DNA from: Enterocloster aldenensis
GTDB lineage: Bacteria; Bacillota; Clostridia; Lachnospirales; Lachnospiraceae
Reading direction: 5' to 3'
DNA: 64,000 nucleotides
Assembly: GCF_003434055.1 (NCBI RefSeq)
Contig: NZ_QVEX01000014.1
Span: 62,001-126,000 of the forward strand
This document shows positions 50,368 to 58,765 of the stretch, in pieces; position 1 is the stretch's first letter; each line of letters opens with the position of its first letter. Position numbers and translations under genes: made by a program. The notes beneath the pieces were generated by a model, which made no database searches, had not been told where the DNA came from, and worked only from the letters and a program-made list of their open reading frames with translations.

Positions 50368-53100
50368 TCAGGCAATGGATTCCTTTATTATTTTATGTAT
50401 CTGGATGACCAGGGTGGGCAGGAATGCAGCCGAAACAATGGTGGACAGCTGGCTCAGGCTCAGATCCGCTGCCGCAAACATGATCTGCAGCCCCGGAACA
50501 AATAATACGGCTGCCAGAAGCAGGGCCCCCAGCTGGAATGCCATGACGCTGTACAGGTTGCTCCCCAGTCCCAGCCGGATGATGGAGTGGCTGCTGCGGC
50601 AGTTAAATCCATGGAACAGGCGGGCCAGGGTCAGGGTGGAAAACGCCATGGTGCATGCCCTTCCCGGCCCTCCCTCGTGAAGGCCCGTGGTATAGGCCCA
50701 CATGGTGGCTGCCGCTATAAGGCCGCCCTGGACCAGGATATCGCGTATGAAGGAGGCGGTCAGTATCCCTTCCCTGGGATTCCTGGGCGGTTCCTTTAAC
50801 AGACCGTCCTCGGGCGGCTCCATGCCGATTGCAATGGCGGGAAGGGAATCCGTAATCAGGTTGATGAACAGCAGATGGACCGGCGCAAAGGGCAGCGGCA
50901 GCGCCAGCAGGGATGTATACAGTACGCATAAAATCCCCGCCATGTTGCCGGACAGCAGGAACTGGATGGCATTCTTTATATTCCGGTAAACATTCCTGCC
51001 ATTGGCCACCGCCTTTATGATGGTGGCGAAATTATCATCCGCCAGGATCATGGAAGCCGCGTCCTTGGACACCTCGGTTCCTGTAATGCCCATGGCCACG
51101 CCGATATCCGCTTTTTTAAGGGCAGGGGCATCGTTGACGCCGTCCCCTGTCATGGCCACGATATGTCCCCTTCTCTGCCATGCGCTGACAATCCGTATCT
51201 TATGCTCCGGCGACACACGGGCGTACACGGAAATGTGCTCCAGCCTCCGGTCCAGGTCCTCTTCCTCCATCTGGTCCAGCTCCGCGCCCGTGGCAGCCAT
51301 GTCCCCCGGCGTCAGTATGCCGATCCGTTCCGCGATTGCCATGGCCGTCACCTTGTGGTCTCCGGTAATCATCACCGGGCGGATTCCGGCCTGCCTGGCG
51401 CTGGCAACCGCGGAACGGGATTCCGGCCTGGGAGGGTCCATCATGGCCATAAGGCCAAGGAAGATAAGGTCCTCCTCCTCCGCGTTCTTCCCCGCCTCCG
51501 CATAAGGACGGCAGGCAAGGGCCAGGACCCGCAGTCCCCTGGATGACCAGAGGGTATTCTGGTTCAGGATTTTCTGTCTGTCCGAGGAGGACAGGCTGCG
51601 GGAGGGAACGCCTCCGGCCCCTGTCCTGGATCCGGTTCCGTATCCGCTTTCAGGTACGCCTGGGAATCTGTCTCCTGCCCCGGCAGCCGAACGTTTCCTG
51701 CCGTCCCTTACCTCTCCCTGCCCGGCTGCCGGGTTTGCAAGGCGGCTGCATTTTTTCAGAAGCACATCCACGGCGCCTTTGACAAAAATCAGTTCCTGGC
51801 CTTCCACCTCGTTGACCGTGGTCATCAGCTTCCTGGCCGAATCAAAGGGGATTTCCCGTTTCCTGTGGTTCATCATCCGCACCTGTTCCGGAATCATGCC
51901 GGCCTCCCTGGCCATGTGGAGCAGGGCAATCTCCATGGGGTCCCCCTCATCCTGTCCGGCGCCCGAGGAGGCATTGTTGTTGAGCACGGCTCCGTACAGG
52001 AACAGCTTTACATCCATCCTGTTCCTGCTGCGGCCCAGCCACATCACATCCTGTTCCGTGTGGTTGATATAGACCCGTTCCACATCCATCCGGTTCTGTG
52101 TCAGCGTGCCTGTTTTGTCCGAACAGATCACGGACACGCATCCAAGGCTTTCCACTGCCTTCAGGTCCTTGATGATGGCCTGTTCCTTTGCCATTTTCTG
52201 GGTGCCCATGGCCTGGACAATGGTGACAATGGAACTTAGGGCCTCAGGAATTGCCGCCACTGCCAGGGCCACTGCAAACATCAGGGCATCCAGCACCGGC
52301 TCCCTGCGGTACAGGCTCAGAAGAAATACCAGGCCGCATATGGCTATGATGGCCATGGCCAGACGGCCGGAAAAGCGGTCCAGGCTGACCTGGAGCGGTG
52401 TTTTCTTCTCCTTTGTTTCATTCATCAGGGACGCAATCTTGCCTATCTCCGTGCCCATGCCGGTGGCCGTGACAACGGCCATGGCCCTGCCCGAGGTAAC
52501 CAGGGAACCGGAAAACACCATATTGGTCCTGTCCGCCAGGGCCACTGCGGATTCCCTGCCTTTTATGGCCTTGGTATGTTTTTCCACACTAAGGGACTCC
52601 CCGGTCAGGGAGCTTTCATTTACAGTGAACCCATGGACCTCCAGGAGCCGCCCGTCCGCAGCCACCAGGTCCCCTGTCTCCATCATCAGGATGTCACCGG
52701 GAACCACCATTGAGGAAGGGATGATTTCCAGCGCTCCCGCCCGGATGACCCTGGCTTCCGGAGAGGACAGCTGCTTTAAGCTGTCCAGGGATTTCTCTGC
52801 TTTCTGGTGCTGTACCGTGCCCAGCACCGCGTTAAGCAGAAGGACTGCAAATATGACCATGGCGCTTTCCGGGTCTCCTGTGAGCATGGATACGGCTGCC
52901 GCCGCAATCAGGATGATGACCAGCAGGTCCTTAAACTGGGACAGGAACACCTGCCACCACTGGAGCCTGCCGTTATCCTCCAGTACATTTTCCCCATATT
53001 TTTCAAGCCTTGCCCGGGCATCCCCCCCATCAATTCCCTGCCGTCCGGTTTCAAGGCCATTCAATACGTCTGCTCCTGACAGTTCATGCCATTCTGCCAT
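50368..53100 (-). CDS. P-type calcium-transporting ATPase
   Basis: A 910-residue P2-type pump that exports calcium from the cytoplasm at the cost of ATP. It has the actuator motif LTGESLSVEKH, the M4 ion site AAIPEALSSIVTI, the phosphorylation motif CSDKTGTLTQNRM, the hinge GDGVNDAPALKKADIGVAMG and the M6 site NLITDSLPAIAIGMEPPE. All catalytic residues are present. Residues ~452-512 of the nucleotide-binding domain hold a Gly/Ser/Arg/Ala-rich insert that looks disordered and is not usual for the family. GGGAGAGACAG precedes the ATG at 53100. No operon partner is evident. Confidence 0.92.
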   Translation of the reverse strand: MAEWHELSGADVLNGLETGRQGIDGGDARARLEKYGENVLEDNGRLQWWQVFLSQFKDLLVIILIAAAAVSMLTGDPESAMVIFAVLLLNAVLGTVQHQKAEKSLDSLKQLSSPEARVIRAGALEIIPSSMVVPGDILMMETGDLVAADGRLLEVHGFTVNESSLTGESLSVEKHTKAIKGRESAVALADRTNMVFSGSLVTSGRAMAVVTATGMGTEIGKIASLMNETKEKKTPLQVSLDRFSGRLAMAIIAICGLVFLLSLYRREPVLDALMFAVALAVAAIPEALSSIVTIVQAMGTQKMAKEQAIIKDLKAVESLGCVSVICSDKTGTLTQNRMDVERVYINHTEQDVMWLGRSRNRMDVKLFLYGAVLNNNASSGAGQDEGDPMEIALLHMAREAGMIPEQVRMMNHRKREIPFDSARKLMTTVNEVEGQELIFVKGAVDVLLKKCSRLANPAAGQGEVRDGRKRSAAGAGDRFPGVPESGYGTGSRTGAGGVPSRSLSSSDRQKILNQNTLWSSRGLRVLALACRPYAEAGKNAEEEDLIFLGLMAMMDPPRPESRSAVASARQAGIRPVMITGDHKVTAMAIAERIGILTPGDMAATGAELDQMEEEDLDRRLEHISVYARVSPEHKIRIVSAWQRRGHIVAMTGDGVNDAPALKKADIGVAMGITGTEVSKDAASMILADDNFATIIKAVANGRNVYRNIKNAIQFLLSGNMAGILCVLYTSLLALPLPFAPVHLLFINLITDSLPAIAIGMEPPEDGLLKEPPRNPREGILTASFIRDILVQGGLIAAATMWAYTTGLHEGGPGRACTMAFSTLTLARLFHGFNCRSSHSIIRLGLGSNLYSVMAFQLGALLLAAVLFVPGLQIMFAAADLSLSQLSTIVSAAFLPTLVIQIHKIIKESIA

Positions 53101-53147
53101 CTGTCTCTCCCCTCTTCCCTATCACATATCTTTTTCAGGATACAAAA

Positions 53148-53255
53148 GTGCCGGGGTTGCCGCAAAATGTAAAATCCCAGCAAGATATGGTTTCCGGCCC
53201 ATAAGCCAGAACTGACATCCTGCATTGATAATTCATTTTACGGCAGCCCCAGCAC
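53148..53255. repeat. 108-bp element bounded by 22-bp imperfect inverted repeats
   Basis: The left end GTGCCGGGGTTGCCGCAAAA (continuing ATG) matches the reverse complement of the right end at 19 of 22 positions. The arms are separated by ~64 bp with no gene. No clear target-site duplication is seen. It could be a small non-autonomous mobile element (MITE) or a large RNA stem-loop; neither is proven. Confidence 0.5.
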
Positions 53256-53353
53256 TCTATATTCCCACGCTTCCTGCTATCGTGGACATTCCTTAAGAGT
53301 ACCCACTCTAAATCTATGTAGGGGAAATTATCATTATGACCTGAGAGCAGTTT

Positions 53354-54511
53354 TCAATCACGTCCCAATATCATATCAAACGCCACCTTATATCCCTGTT
53401 CCAGGGACGCGGCCTCCACGTATTCATCCCTTGTATGGGCGCCGCTGCCCGTAAAGCTTCCCACGCACACACTGGGGATTCCAAGGGAAAGAGGGATATT
53501 GCAGTCCGTGGAGCCGGAATGGAGTTCAGGCTTCACACCCGTGACGCCGCTGACCGCCCGGACAGCACGTTCCACCAGCGCGCGTTCCTTTTCCTGGTCC
53601 ACGTCACCGCCGCAGGGCCGCAGGCCAATCACCTCCAGGGACACGTCCGCGCCCTCTGATTTTGCCTGCTCAATGACATCCAGGAACATTTTCTCCATAT
53701 AATCCATGTTTTCCCTGGATTCGGAACGGAACTCATAGAGCATTTCCGCATGCTGGGCAATGGTGTTGACCGATGTGCCTCCGGTTATCACGCCTACGTT
53801 GTAGGTGGTCCTGCCGCCCTCCACCGGCGCCTGCAGCGCATACAGCCTGCTGATTATGTCCGCCAGCCTGGCAATGGCATTATCGCGGCCAAAATCATTA
53901 TAGGAATGGCCGCCCCGGGTCTTTACGCATACCCGGAACCGCTTGGAGCCAACAGCGCTGTCCACAATACTGTCCAGGCTGCTGTCAAAGGTGCAGAAGG
54001 AAACCATCCTGCTGCCATAGACCTGGCAGATCTTCCTTACCCCCTTCAGATTGCCCAGTCCCTCTTCGCCGGAGTTGCATACCAGCACCAGTCCCGGGGC
54101 ATCCGGCCCCCTCAGTTCCTTCCAGCCAGGGCTGCCCACATGCCCTGCAATATACTTTGCGGCCAGCAGGAGACTTACCAGGCATGCCGTGTCATCCCCC
54201 ACGCCGGGACAGTAAATCCTCCCCTCCTCCACCCTGAGAGGCAGTTCCTCCTCATCCGGGAACACCACATCCGTGTGGGCCATATACACCTCTACCGGGA
54301 CATGGTCCCCTGCCTCCACTGGATAGACCACGTTCAGGGCCTCGTCCACATAGACCCCCTCTGCCCCCTGGGCCTTCAGCCACTCACTGCAGAACCTGGC
54401 CCGTTTCTCCTCATGGTTGGACGGCGCCGGAATCCTGGCCAGGGTCAGAAGCAGTTCATAGGCTTCCTCCCTGTGGTTTTGTATATACTGGAGAATTTCT
54501 TCATTCAACAT
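53354..54511 (-). CDS. M20-family zinc peptidase (peptidase T-like)
   Basis: A 385-residue cytoplasmic metallopeptidase or amidohydrolase. Metal and catalytic blocks are VYMAHTDVVFPDE (His, Asp), GVGDDTACLVSLL, VCNSGEEGLGNLKG (the catalytic Glu pair) and HSGSTDCNIPLSLGIPSV. GVITGGTSVNTIAQ marks the dimerisation domain. The length fits PepT and related tripeptidases or carboxypeptidases. I use the ATG at 54511 (MLNEEILQYI) preceded by GGAAGG. It overlaps the end of the GlgX-like gene by 11 bp; the longer frame to 54610 is rejected. It should share the promoter at 56498-56526. Confidence 0.87.
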   Translation of the reverse strand: MLNEEILQYIQNHREEAYELLLTLARIPAPSNHEEKRARFCSEWLKAQGAEGVYVDEALNVVYPVEAGDHVPVEVYMAHTDVVFPDEEELPLRVEEGRIYCPGVGDDTACLVSLLLAAKYIAGHVGSPGWKELRGPDAPGLVLVCNSGEEGLGNLKGVRKICQVYGSRMVSFCTFDSSLDSIVDSAVGSKRFRVCVKTRGGHSYNDFGRDNAIARLADIISRLYALQAPVEGGRTTYNVGVITGGTSVNTIAQHAEMLYEFRSESRENMDYMEKMFLDVIEQAKSEGADVSLEVIGLRPCGGDVDQEKERALVERAVRAVSGVTGVKPELHSGSTDCNIPLSLGIPSVCVGSFTGSGAHTRDEYVEAASLEQGYKVAFDMILGRD

Positions 54512-56441
54512 GGGTATCCGATTCCTTCCGGTTATTTTTTGTCCCCTTGGTTTTTGTACGGGGGGATGCCGCTTTTTTCCCGACTGGATCGTCAGCCGCC
54601 GCCTTCCCAATCAGCACCACAATGCTTCTGGCCTTTACCAGCATTTTCTTCTGGTCCTTCACCAGGCATTCCTCACCGGACGCATATATGCCGGTTTCCT
54701 TTTCCGTGTCCACGGCAACGTGCCAGCTAAGGTTCTTTGGAAGGTTGGGCAGTGCAAACTCACATGGCTCCCAGTGCATGTTATAGGCCACATAGAAATA
54801 GTCGTCGTCCCCGCCGTCCTTTTGCCCATACTTACCGCAGTACAGGATCCCCAGCTGGCGGCAGTAGTTCTCAAACATGGGGCACCAGGTCTTAAGGCCA
54901 TGATAGGATACGTCCGGCATGCCCACGGACTTATAATCCAGAAGGGCCGGTTCCTTGGCCATATGGAATACAGGGTGTTCCCTGCGCAGCGCTATGAGCT
55001 GTTTCACAAATCCATATAAATCCTGGTTGGTATCCAGAAGCCGCCAATTAATCCAGGAAATCTCATTATCCTGGCAGTAGGCATTGTTATTGCCTTTCCG
55101 GGTCCTGCCAAACTCATCCCCTGCCATGATTAACGGCGTTCCCTGGCTCAGGAACAGAAGCACCATGGCGTTGCGCAGCTGCTGCTTCCTCATCCGGATA
55201 ACCCGTTTCTTCCTGCTGGGCCCCTCCTCCCCGCAGTTCCAGGAAAGGTTATAGTCCGTACCGTCGCGGTTGTCCTCCCCATTGGCTTCATTGTGCTTCC
55301 GGTCATAGGACACCATGTCCATCATGGTAAATCCGTTGGTGTTGGCCATGTAATTAATGACCCCGACCTTCTCCGGATGGTTGCGGGTGTGGAAGGCCAG
55401 ATGGTCCAGGTGTCCCTCGTCCCCTTTTAACAGGCCCCGCATATCCATCATAAAGCCGTCATTATACCTGGCCAGGTGCCTGCATGCCCCGGGATCCACG
55501 CCTTCCCAGTCAGGTGCAAAGAGTTTCAGCCTGCTGAGGTACGGATCCTCTCCCAGCAGCTTGACCGGCGCATGGCCAACCAGATGGATTCCGTCCACAT
55601 GGTACTCATGGGCCCAGAAACGCGCCGCATCCAGCACATAGGCCGGAGCCTCCTTTCCGTCAAAGAACAGCTCTATTACAATCTCAAGCCCTTCCCGGTG
55701 AAGGGCCTTTACCATGTCCTTAAATTCCCTGACCGGCTCTTTCCCGCTGCCGCCGGAGTAAGCGCTTTTGGGCGCAAATGAATAACCCCGGGTGTATCCC
55801 CAGTAATTCAGCTTTCCGTCCGGTATTTCCGGTTCAAAGGGACTGTCTTGGTGGGATGGCATGATGATTTCATCAAATTCAACCGGCGGCATCATTTCCA
55901 CGGTCGTGACCCCAAGCTCCTTGAGATAGGGAATCTTGTCAGCCACGCCTTTAAACGTGCCCCGGTCCGCCTGCTTTACCCCGGATGAGGCGTGCCTGGT
56001 AAACCCCCTTGGATGTATATGGTAAATCACGCATTGTTCATATGGTATCCGGGGCAGCGTGTCCCCTTCCCAGTCATATATCTCCCCGGCGCCGGACACA
56101 GGGCACCGCACCGGTCCGCCAAGCCGTCCTAAGCTTCCCCAATGCTCCATGCCGGTAAACTGCCTGCCATAGGGATCCGGCGTCTCCTTCCCATCCACCT
56201 CATAGGTATAGAACAGCCCTTCAAAGTCCCCAAGCACAGTAACATTCCACACATCCCCTGTCCTCAGTCCATCGGGAAACAGGATCCGGGCCAGGGGCGC
56301 CGTCCCCTCCTTCTTATATAAAAGCAGGGCGCAGCTTTTTCCTTTTGACGCGTATGAAAAATGCATTCCTCCGGCAACAGCGGTTACACCCATTGCATAT
56401 ATCCTTCCATCGGTCCTGCCTATCTGAAAACCCTCTTTCAT
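54501..56441 (-). CDS. GlgX/isoamylase-like GH13 protein lacking catalytic residues
   Basis: A 646-residue protein with the full GlgX/pullulanase architecture: an N-terminal beta domain (VTVLGDFEGLFYTYEVDG), VIYHIHPRGFT, TVEMMPPVEFDE, NYWGYTRGYSFAPKSAY and, further on, SYDRKHNEANGEDNRDG, SWNCGEEGP, MAGDEFGRT and NNNAYCQDNEISWINW. The four catalytic regions are altered. DVVYNH is ELFFDG. GFRFDLA is GIHLVGH at residues 284-290. The Glu block reads KLFAPDW. The HDGF of region IV is TNGF at residues 368-371. All three acids of the GH13 triad seem lost. The ATG at 56441 lies downstream of the predicted promoter; the frame from 56510 starts upstream of it. A non-catalytic glycan-binding or regulatory role is likely. 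Confidence 0.85.
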   Translation of the reverse strand: MKEGFQIGRTDGRIYAMGVTAVAGGMHFSYASKGKSCALLLYKKEGTAPLARILFPDGLRTGDVWNVTVLGDFEGLFYTYEVDGKETPDPYGRQFTGMEHWGSLGRLGGPVRCPVSGAGEIYDWEGDTLPRIPYEQCVIYHIHPRGFTRHASSGVKQADRGTFKGVADKIPYLKELGVTTVEMMPPVEFDEIIMPSHQDSPFEPEIPDGKLNYWGYTRGYSFAPKSAYSGGSGKEPVREFKDMVKALHREGLEIVIELFFDGKEAPAYVLDAARFWAHEYHVDGIHLVGHAPVKLLGEDPYLSRLKLFAPDWEGVDPGACRHLARYNDGFMMDMRGLLKGDEGHLDHLAFHTRNHPEKVGVINYMANTNGFTMMDMVSYDRKHNEANGEDNRDGTDYNLSWNCGEEGPSRKKRVIRMRKQQLRNAMVLLFLSQGTPLIMAGDEFGRTRKGNNNAYCQDNEISWINWRLLDTNQDLYGFVKQLIALRREHPVFHMAKEPALLDYKSVGMPDVSYHGLKTWCPMFENYCRQLGILYCGKYGQKDGGDDDYFYVAYNMHWEPCEFALPNLPKNLSWHVAVDTEKETGIYASGEECLVKDQKKMLVKARSIVVLIGKAAADDPVGKKAASPRTKTKGTKNNRKESDTHVE

Positions 56442-56497
56442 CTCTATGTTACCGCCTTTCCTCAAACCGCCTGTGTCCAAACAGACACGATACAAAA

Positions 56498-56526
56498 AGT
56501 ATATAATCACTTTGTCCCTTTGTCAA
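56498..56526 (-). promoter_or_regulatory. Promoter of the GlgX-like / M20 peptidase operon
   Basis: TTGACA and TATACT are separated by 17 bp on the minus strand. The start site (~56491) lies inside the longer reading frame of the GlgX-like gene, which supports the shorter start. Confidence 0.7.
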
Positions 56527-56609
56527 CAAAATAGCCCCTACCCGTCAATATCGTCATCCATTTCCCGTTTATGTATTTCAGATTCAGATAATATTGCCCC
56601 TTTATCCAG

Positions 56610-56643
56610 TAAAAAATAACCGCAGTGAATCCAATCACTGCGG
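56610..56643 (-). terminator. Terminator of the ABC-F gene
   Basis: CCGCAGTGA pairs perfectly with TCACTGCGG around a six-base loop, followed on the minus strand by TTATTTTTTACT. Confidence 0.85.
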
Positions 56644-56673
56644 CCGTGGTACTGAACATTATCCTGAATCCCC

Positions 56674-58542
56674 TTATTTCTGCGCTTCAATCTGTTCCAT
56701 CAGCTCATTCAGGTACATCCAGCGCTCCATTTTTTCTTCCAGTTCTTTTTCCTTTGCATCCTTTTCAGCCATCAGTTCATTGAGCCTGGTATAATTGCTG
56801 GAGGACCGGATGATTTCCTTTTCCAGTTCTTCCACCGCTGCTTCCAGGCCCGCGATATCCTCCTCAATGGTCTCCCAGTCCCTTTGCTCCTTAAACGAAA
56901 GCTTCAGCTTCCTGGTGACGTTCTGGCCCTCTTTCCAGTTATTCCGCTTCACGGCCTGGTTTCCATCCTGGGCCTCCGGCGTATTGGCGGCGCCTCCGGC
57001 CGTCAGGGTTTCCCCTGTATCCGCACGGTTTCCTGCCTGGCTTTCCCCTGCTTTGGCCGTCCTCTGGTAATCCGTGAAGCCGCCCTCATACTGGGTCACC
57101 CTGCCCTGTCCCTCAAAGGCAAAGATGCGGTTTACCACACGGTCCAGGAAATACCGGTCATGGGAAACCGTAATCACAATCCCCGGAAATGTATCCAGAT
57201 AATCCTCCAGGATTGTCAGCGTCTGGATATCCAGGTCATTGGTGGGCTCGTCCAAAAGAATCACATTGGGCGCCTCCATAAGGATGCGCAGCAGATAAAG
57301 CCTGCGTTTCTCACCCCCGGACAGCTTGCTTATGGCCGTATACTGGATATGGGAGGGAAATAAAAACCGCTCCAGCATCTGGCTGGCGCTGATGCTCCCG
57401 TCCTTTGTCTTTACATACTCCGCTGCATTTTTGATATAATCAATAACCTTCAGGCTTTCGTCCATGGCTTCATTTTCCTGTGAAAAATATCCCATCTTCA
57501 CGGTCTGCCCTATCTCCACCGTACCGGAATCCGGCTGTACCCAGCCCGCTATGATTTTCATCAGGGTGGACTTGCCGCTTCCGTTCGGGCCTATGATGCC
57601 CACCCGGTCGCTCTTTAGGAAAATGTAGGTAAAGTCCTTCATCAGGACCTTGTCCCCATAGGATTTGCAAAGGTCCTTTACCTCCACCGTGGTGCGGCCC
57701 AGGCGGCTGGCAATGGATTCCAGCTCCACATTCCGGTCATACTCCGGCCCTGTCTGGTCCCGCAGTTCCTCATATCGCTGGATGTGCGCCTTCTGCTTGG
57801 TGGAACGGGCCCTGGCGCCCCTCTGGATCCACGCGATTTCCCTGCGCAGGATGGACTGGCGCTTGCGCGACCTGGCCTCTGCCATCTCCAGCCGCTCCGC
57901 CTTCAGCCTCAGGAACGCCTCATAACCTCCCTGATAGCCGTAGAGCTTTCCCTGGTCCAGTTCCACAATCCTGTTTACCACGCTGTCCAGGAAATAACGG
58001 TCATGGGTAATCATGAGAAGGGCGCCCCTGAAGTTCTTTAAGTAATCCTCCAGCCAGTCCGCCATGGCGCTGTCCAGATGGTTGGTGGGCTCGTCCAGTA
58101 TCAGCAGCTCCGCCCGGCTCATGAGCACGCCTGCCAGGGCCACGCGCTTGCGCTGGCCTCCTGAAAGGGTCTCCACCCTGGCGTCATGGTCCCTGATTCC
58201 CAGCTCATTGAGCATGCTTTTTGCAGTGGCGGACATCTCTTCCCTGGAGCTGTAGTGGGTTTCATTTTCATTGTCCCTCATGATGCTTTCCAGCACCGTG
58301 TCCCCTTGGGTAAACTCCGGTATCTGGGGCAGATAGCGGATATAGAGGTTCCTTGTGCGGACCACGCTTCCGTCATCCGGCTCCTCCAGCCCTGCCACGA
58401 TTTTCAACAGGGTGGATTTGCCTGTGCCGTTGATGCCGATCAGGCCCACCTTTTCCCCTTCATTGATGGAAAAGGCCGTGTCGTCAAACAGCAGCCTTTC
58501 TGTGTATGATTTTGTTAAATGTTCAATGGTTACCAGATTCAT
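56674..58542 (-). CDS. ABC-F family ATPase (Uup-like)
   Basis: A 622-residue soluble ATPase with two ABC domains and no membrane part; ABC-F proteins act on the ribosome. Walker A motifs are GINGTGKST and GPNGSGKST, signatures are LSGGQRKRVALAG and LSGGEKRRLYLL, and both Walker B motifs end in LLDEPTNDLD / ILDEPTNHLD. The inter-domain linker (~240-300) is Arg-rich and helical. A C-terminal coiled-coil (LEAAVEELEKEII to YLNELMEQIEAQ) follows an Ala/Gly/Thr-rich spacer, as in Uup and some antibiotic-resistance ABC-F proteins. Sequence alone does not separate housekeeping from resistance. Promoter 58653-58681 gives a ~100-base leader. Confidence 0.92.
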   Translation of the reverse strand: MNLVTIEHLTKSYTERLLFDDTAFSINEGEKVGLIGINGTGKSTLLKIVAGLEEPDDGSVVRTRNLYIRYLPQIPEFTQGDTVLESIMRDNENETHYSSREEMSATAKSMLNELGIRDHDARVETLSGGQRKRVALAGVLMSRAELLILDEPTNHLDSAMADWLEDYLKNFRGALLMITHDRYFLDSVVNRIVELDQGKLYGYQGGYEAFLRLKAERLEMAEARSRKRQSILRREIAWIQRGARARSTKQKAHIQRYEELRDQTGPEYDRNVELESIASRLGRTTVEVKDLCKSYGDKVLMKDFTYIFLKSDRVGIIGPNGSGKSTLMKIIAGWVQPDSGTVEIGQTVKMGYFSQENEAMDESLKVIDYIKNAAEYVKTKDGSISASQMLERFLFPSHIQYTAISKLSGGEKRRLYLLRILMEAPNVILLDEPTNDLDIQTLTILEDYLDTFPGIVITVSHDRYFLDRVVNRIFAFEGQGRVTQYEGGFTDYQRTAKAGESQAGNRADTGETLTAGGAANTPEAQDGNQAVKRNNWKEGQNVTRKLKLSFKEQRDWETIEEDIAGLEAAVEELEKEIIRSSSNYTRLNELMAEKDAKEKELEEKMERWMYLNELMEQIEAQK

Positions 58543-58569
58543 CTATATATCTTCCCTCTGCCTTTCAAC

Positions 58570-58595
58570 AAGCCCCCTTGCAGGAAACCGGGCTT
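58570..58595 (-). other. Stem-loop in the ABC-F leader
   Basis: AAGCCC and GGGCTT form a stem across 14 bases inside the ~100-base leader. Some ABC-F resistance genes are controlled by ribosome-mediated attenuation. There is no T-run here and I see no convincing leader peptide, so this is only a hint. Confidence 0.3.
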
Positions 58596-58652
58596 TTCCC
58601 ATAGTATGACAATATCTCAGGAACCAATCCGTCCTTTATTCCCAGTCATTAA

Positions 58653-58681
58653 ATTGTATCATCTATAATTATTTTTTGCAA
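58653..58681 (-). promoter_or_regulatory. Promoter of the ABC-F gene
   Basis: TTGCAA and TACAAT are separated by 17 bp on the minus strand. Confidence 0.55.
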
Positions 58682-58765
58682 TATACGGTTTGCCCGGTTT
58701 AAGGTGCAGGAACCAGGCCGGTGTATGGTGGCATGGTCCCGATGAATTCTGGTAAATATGGCTGT

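Noticed and set aside
56674..58542. An antibiotic-resistance ABC-F protein
   Set aside because: The sequence is equally compatible with a housekeeping Uup-like protein, and the leader shows no clear attenuator peptide.
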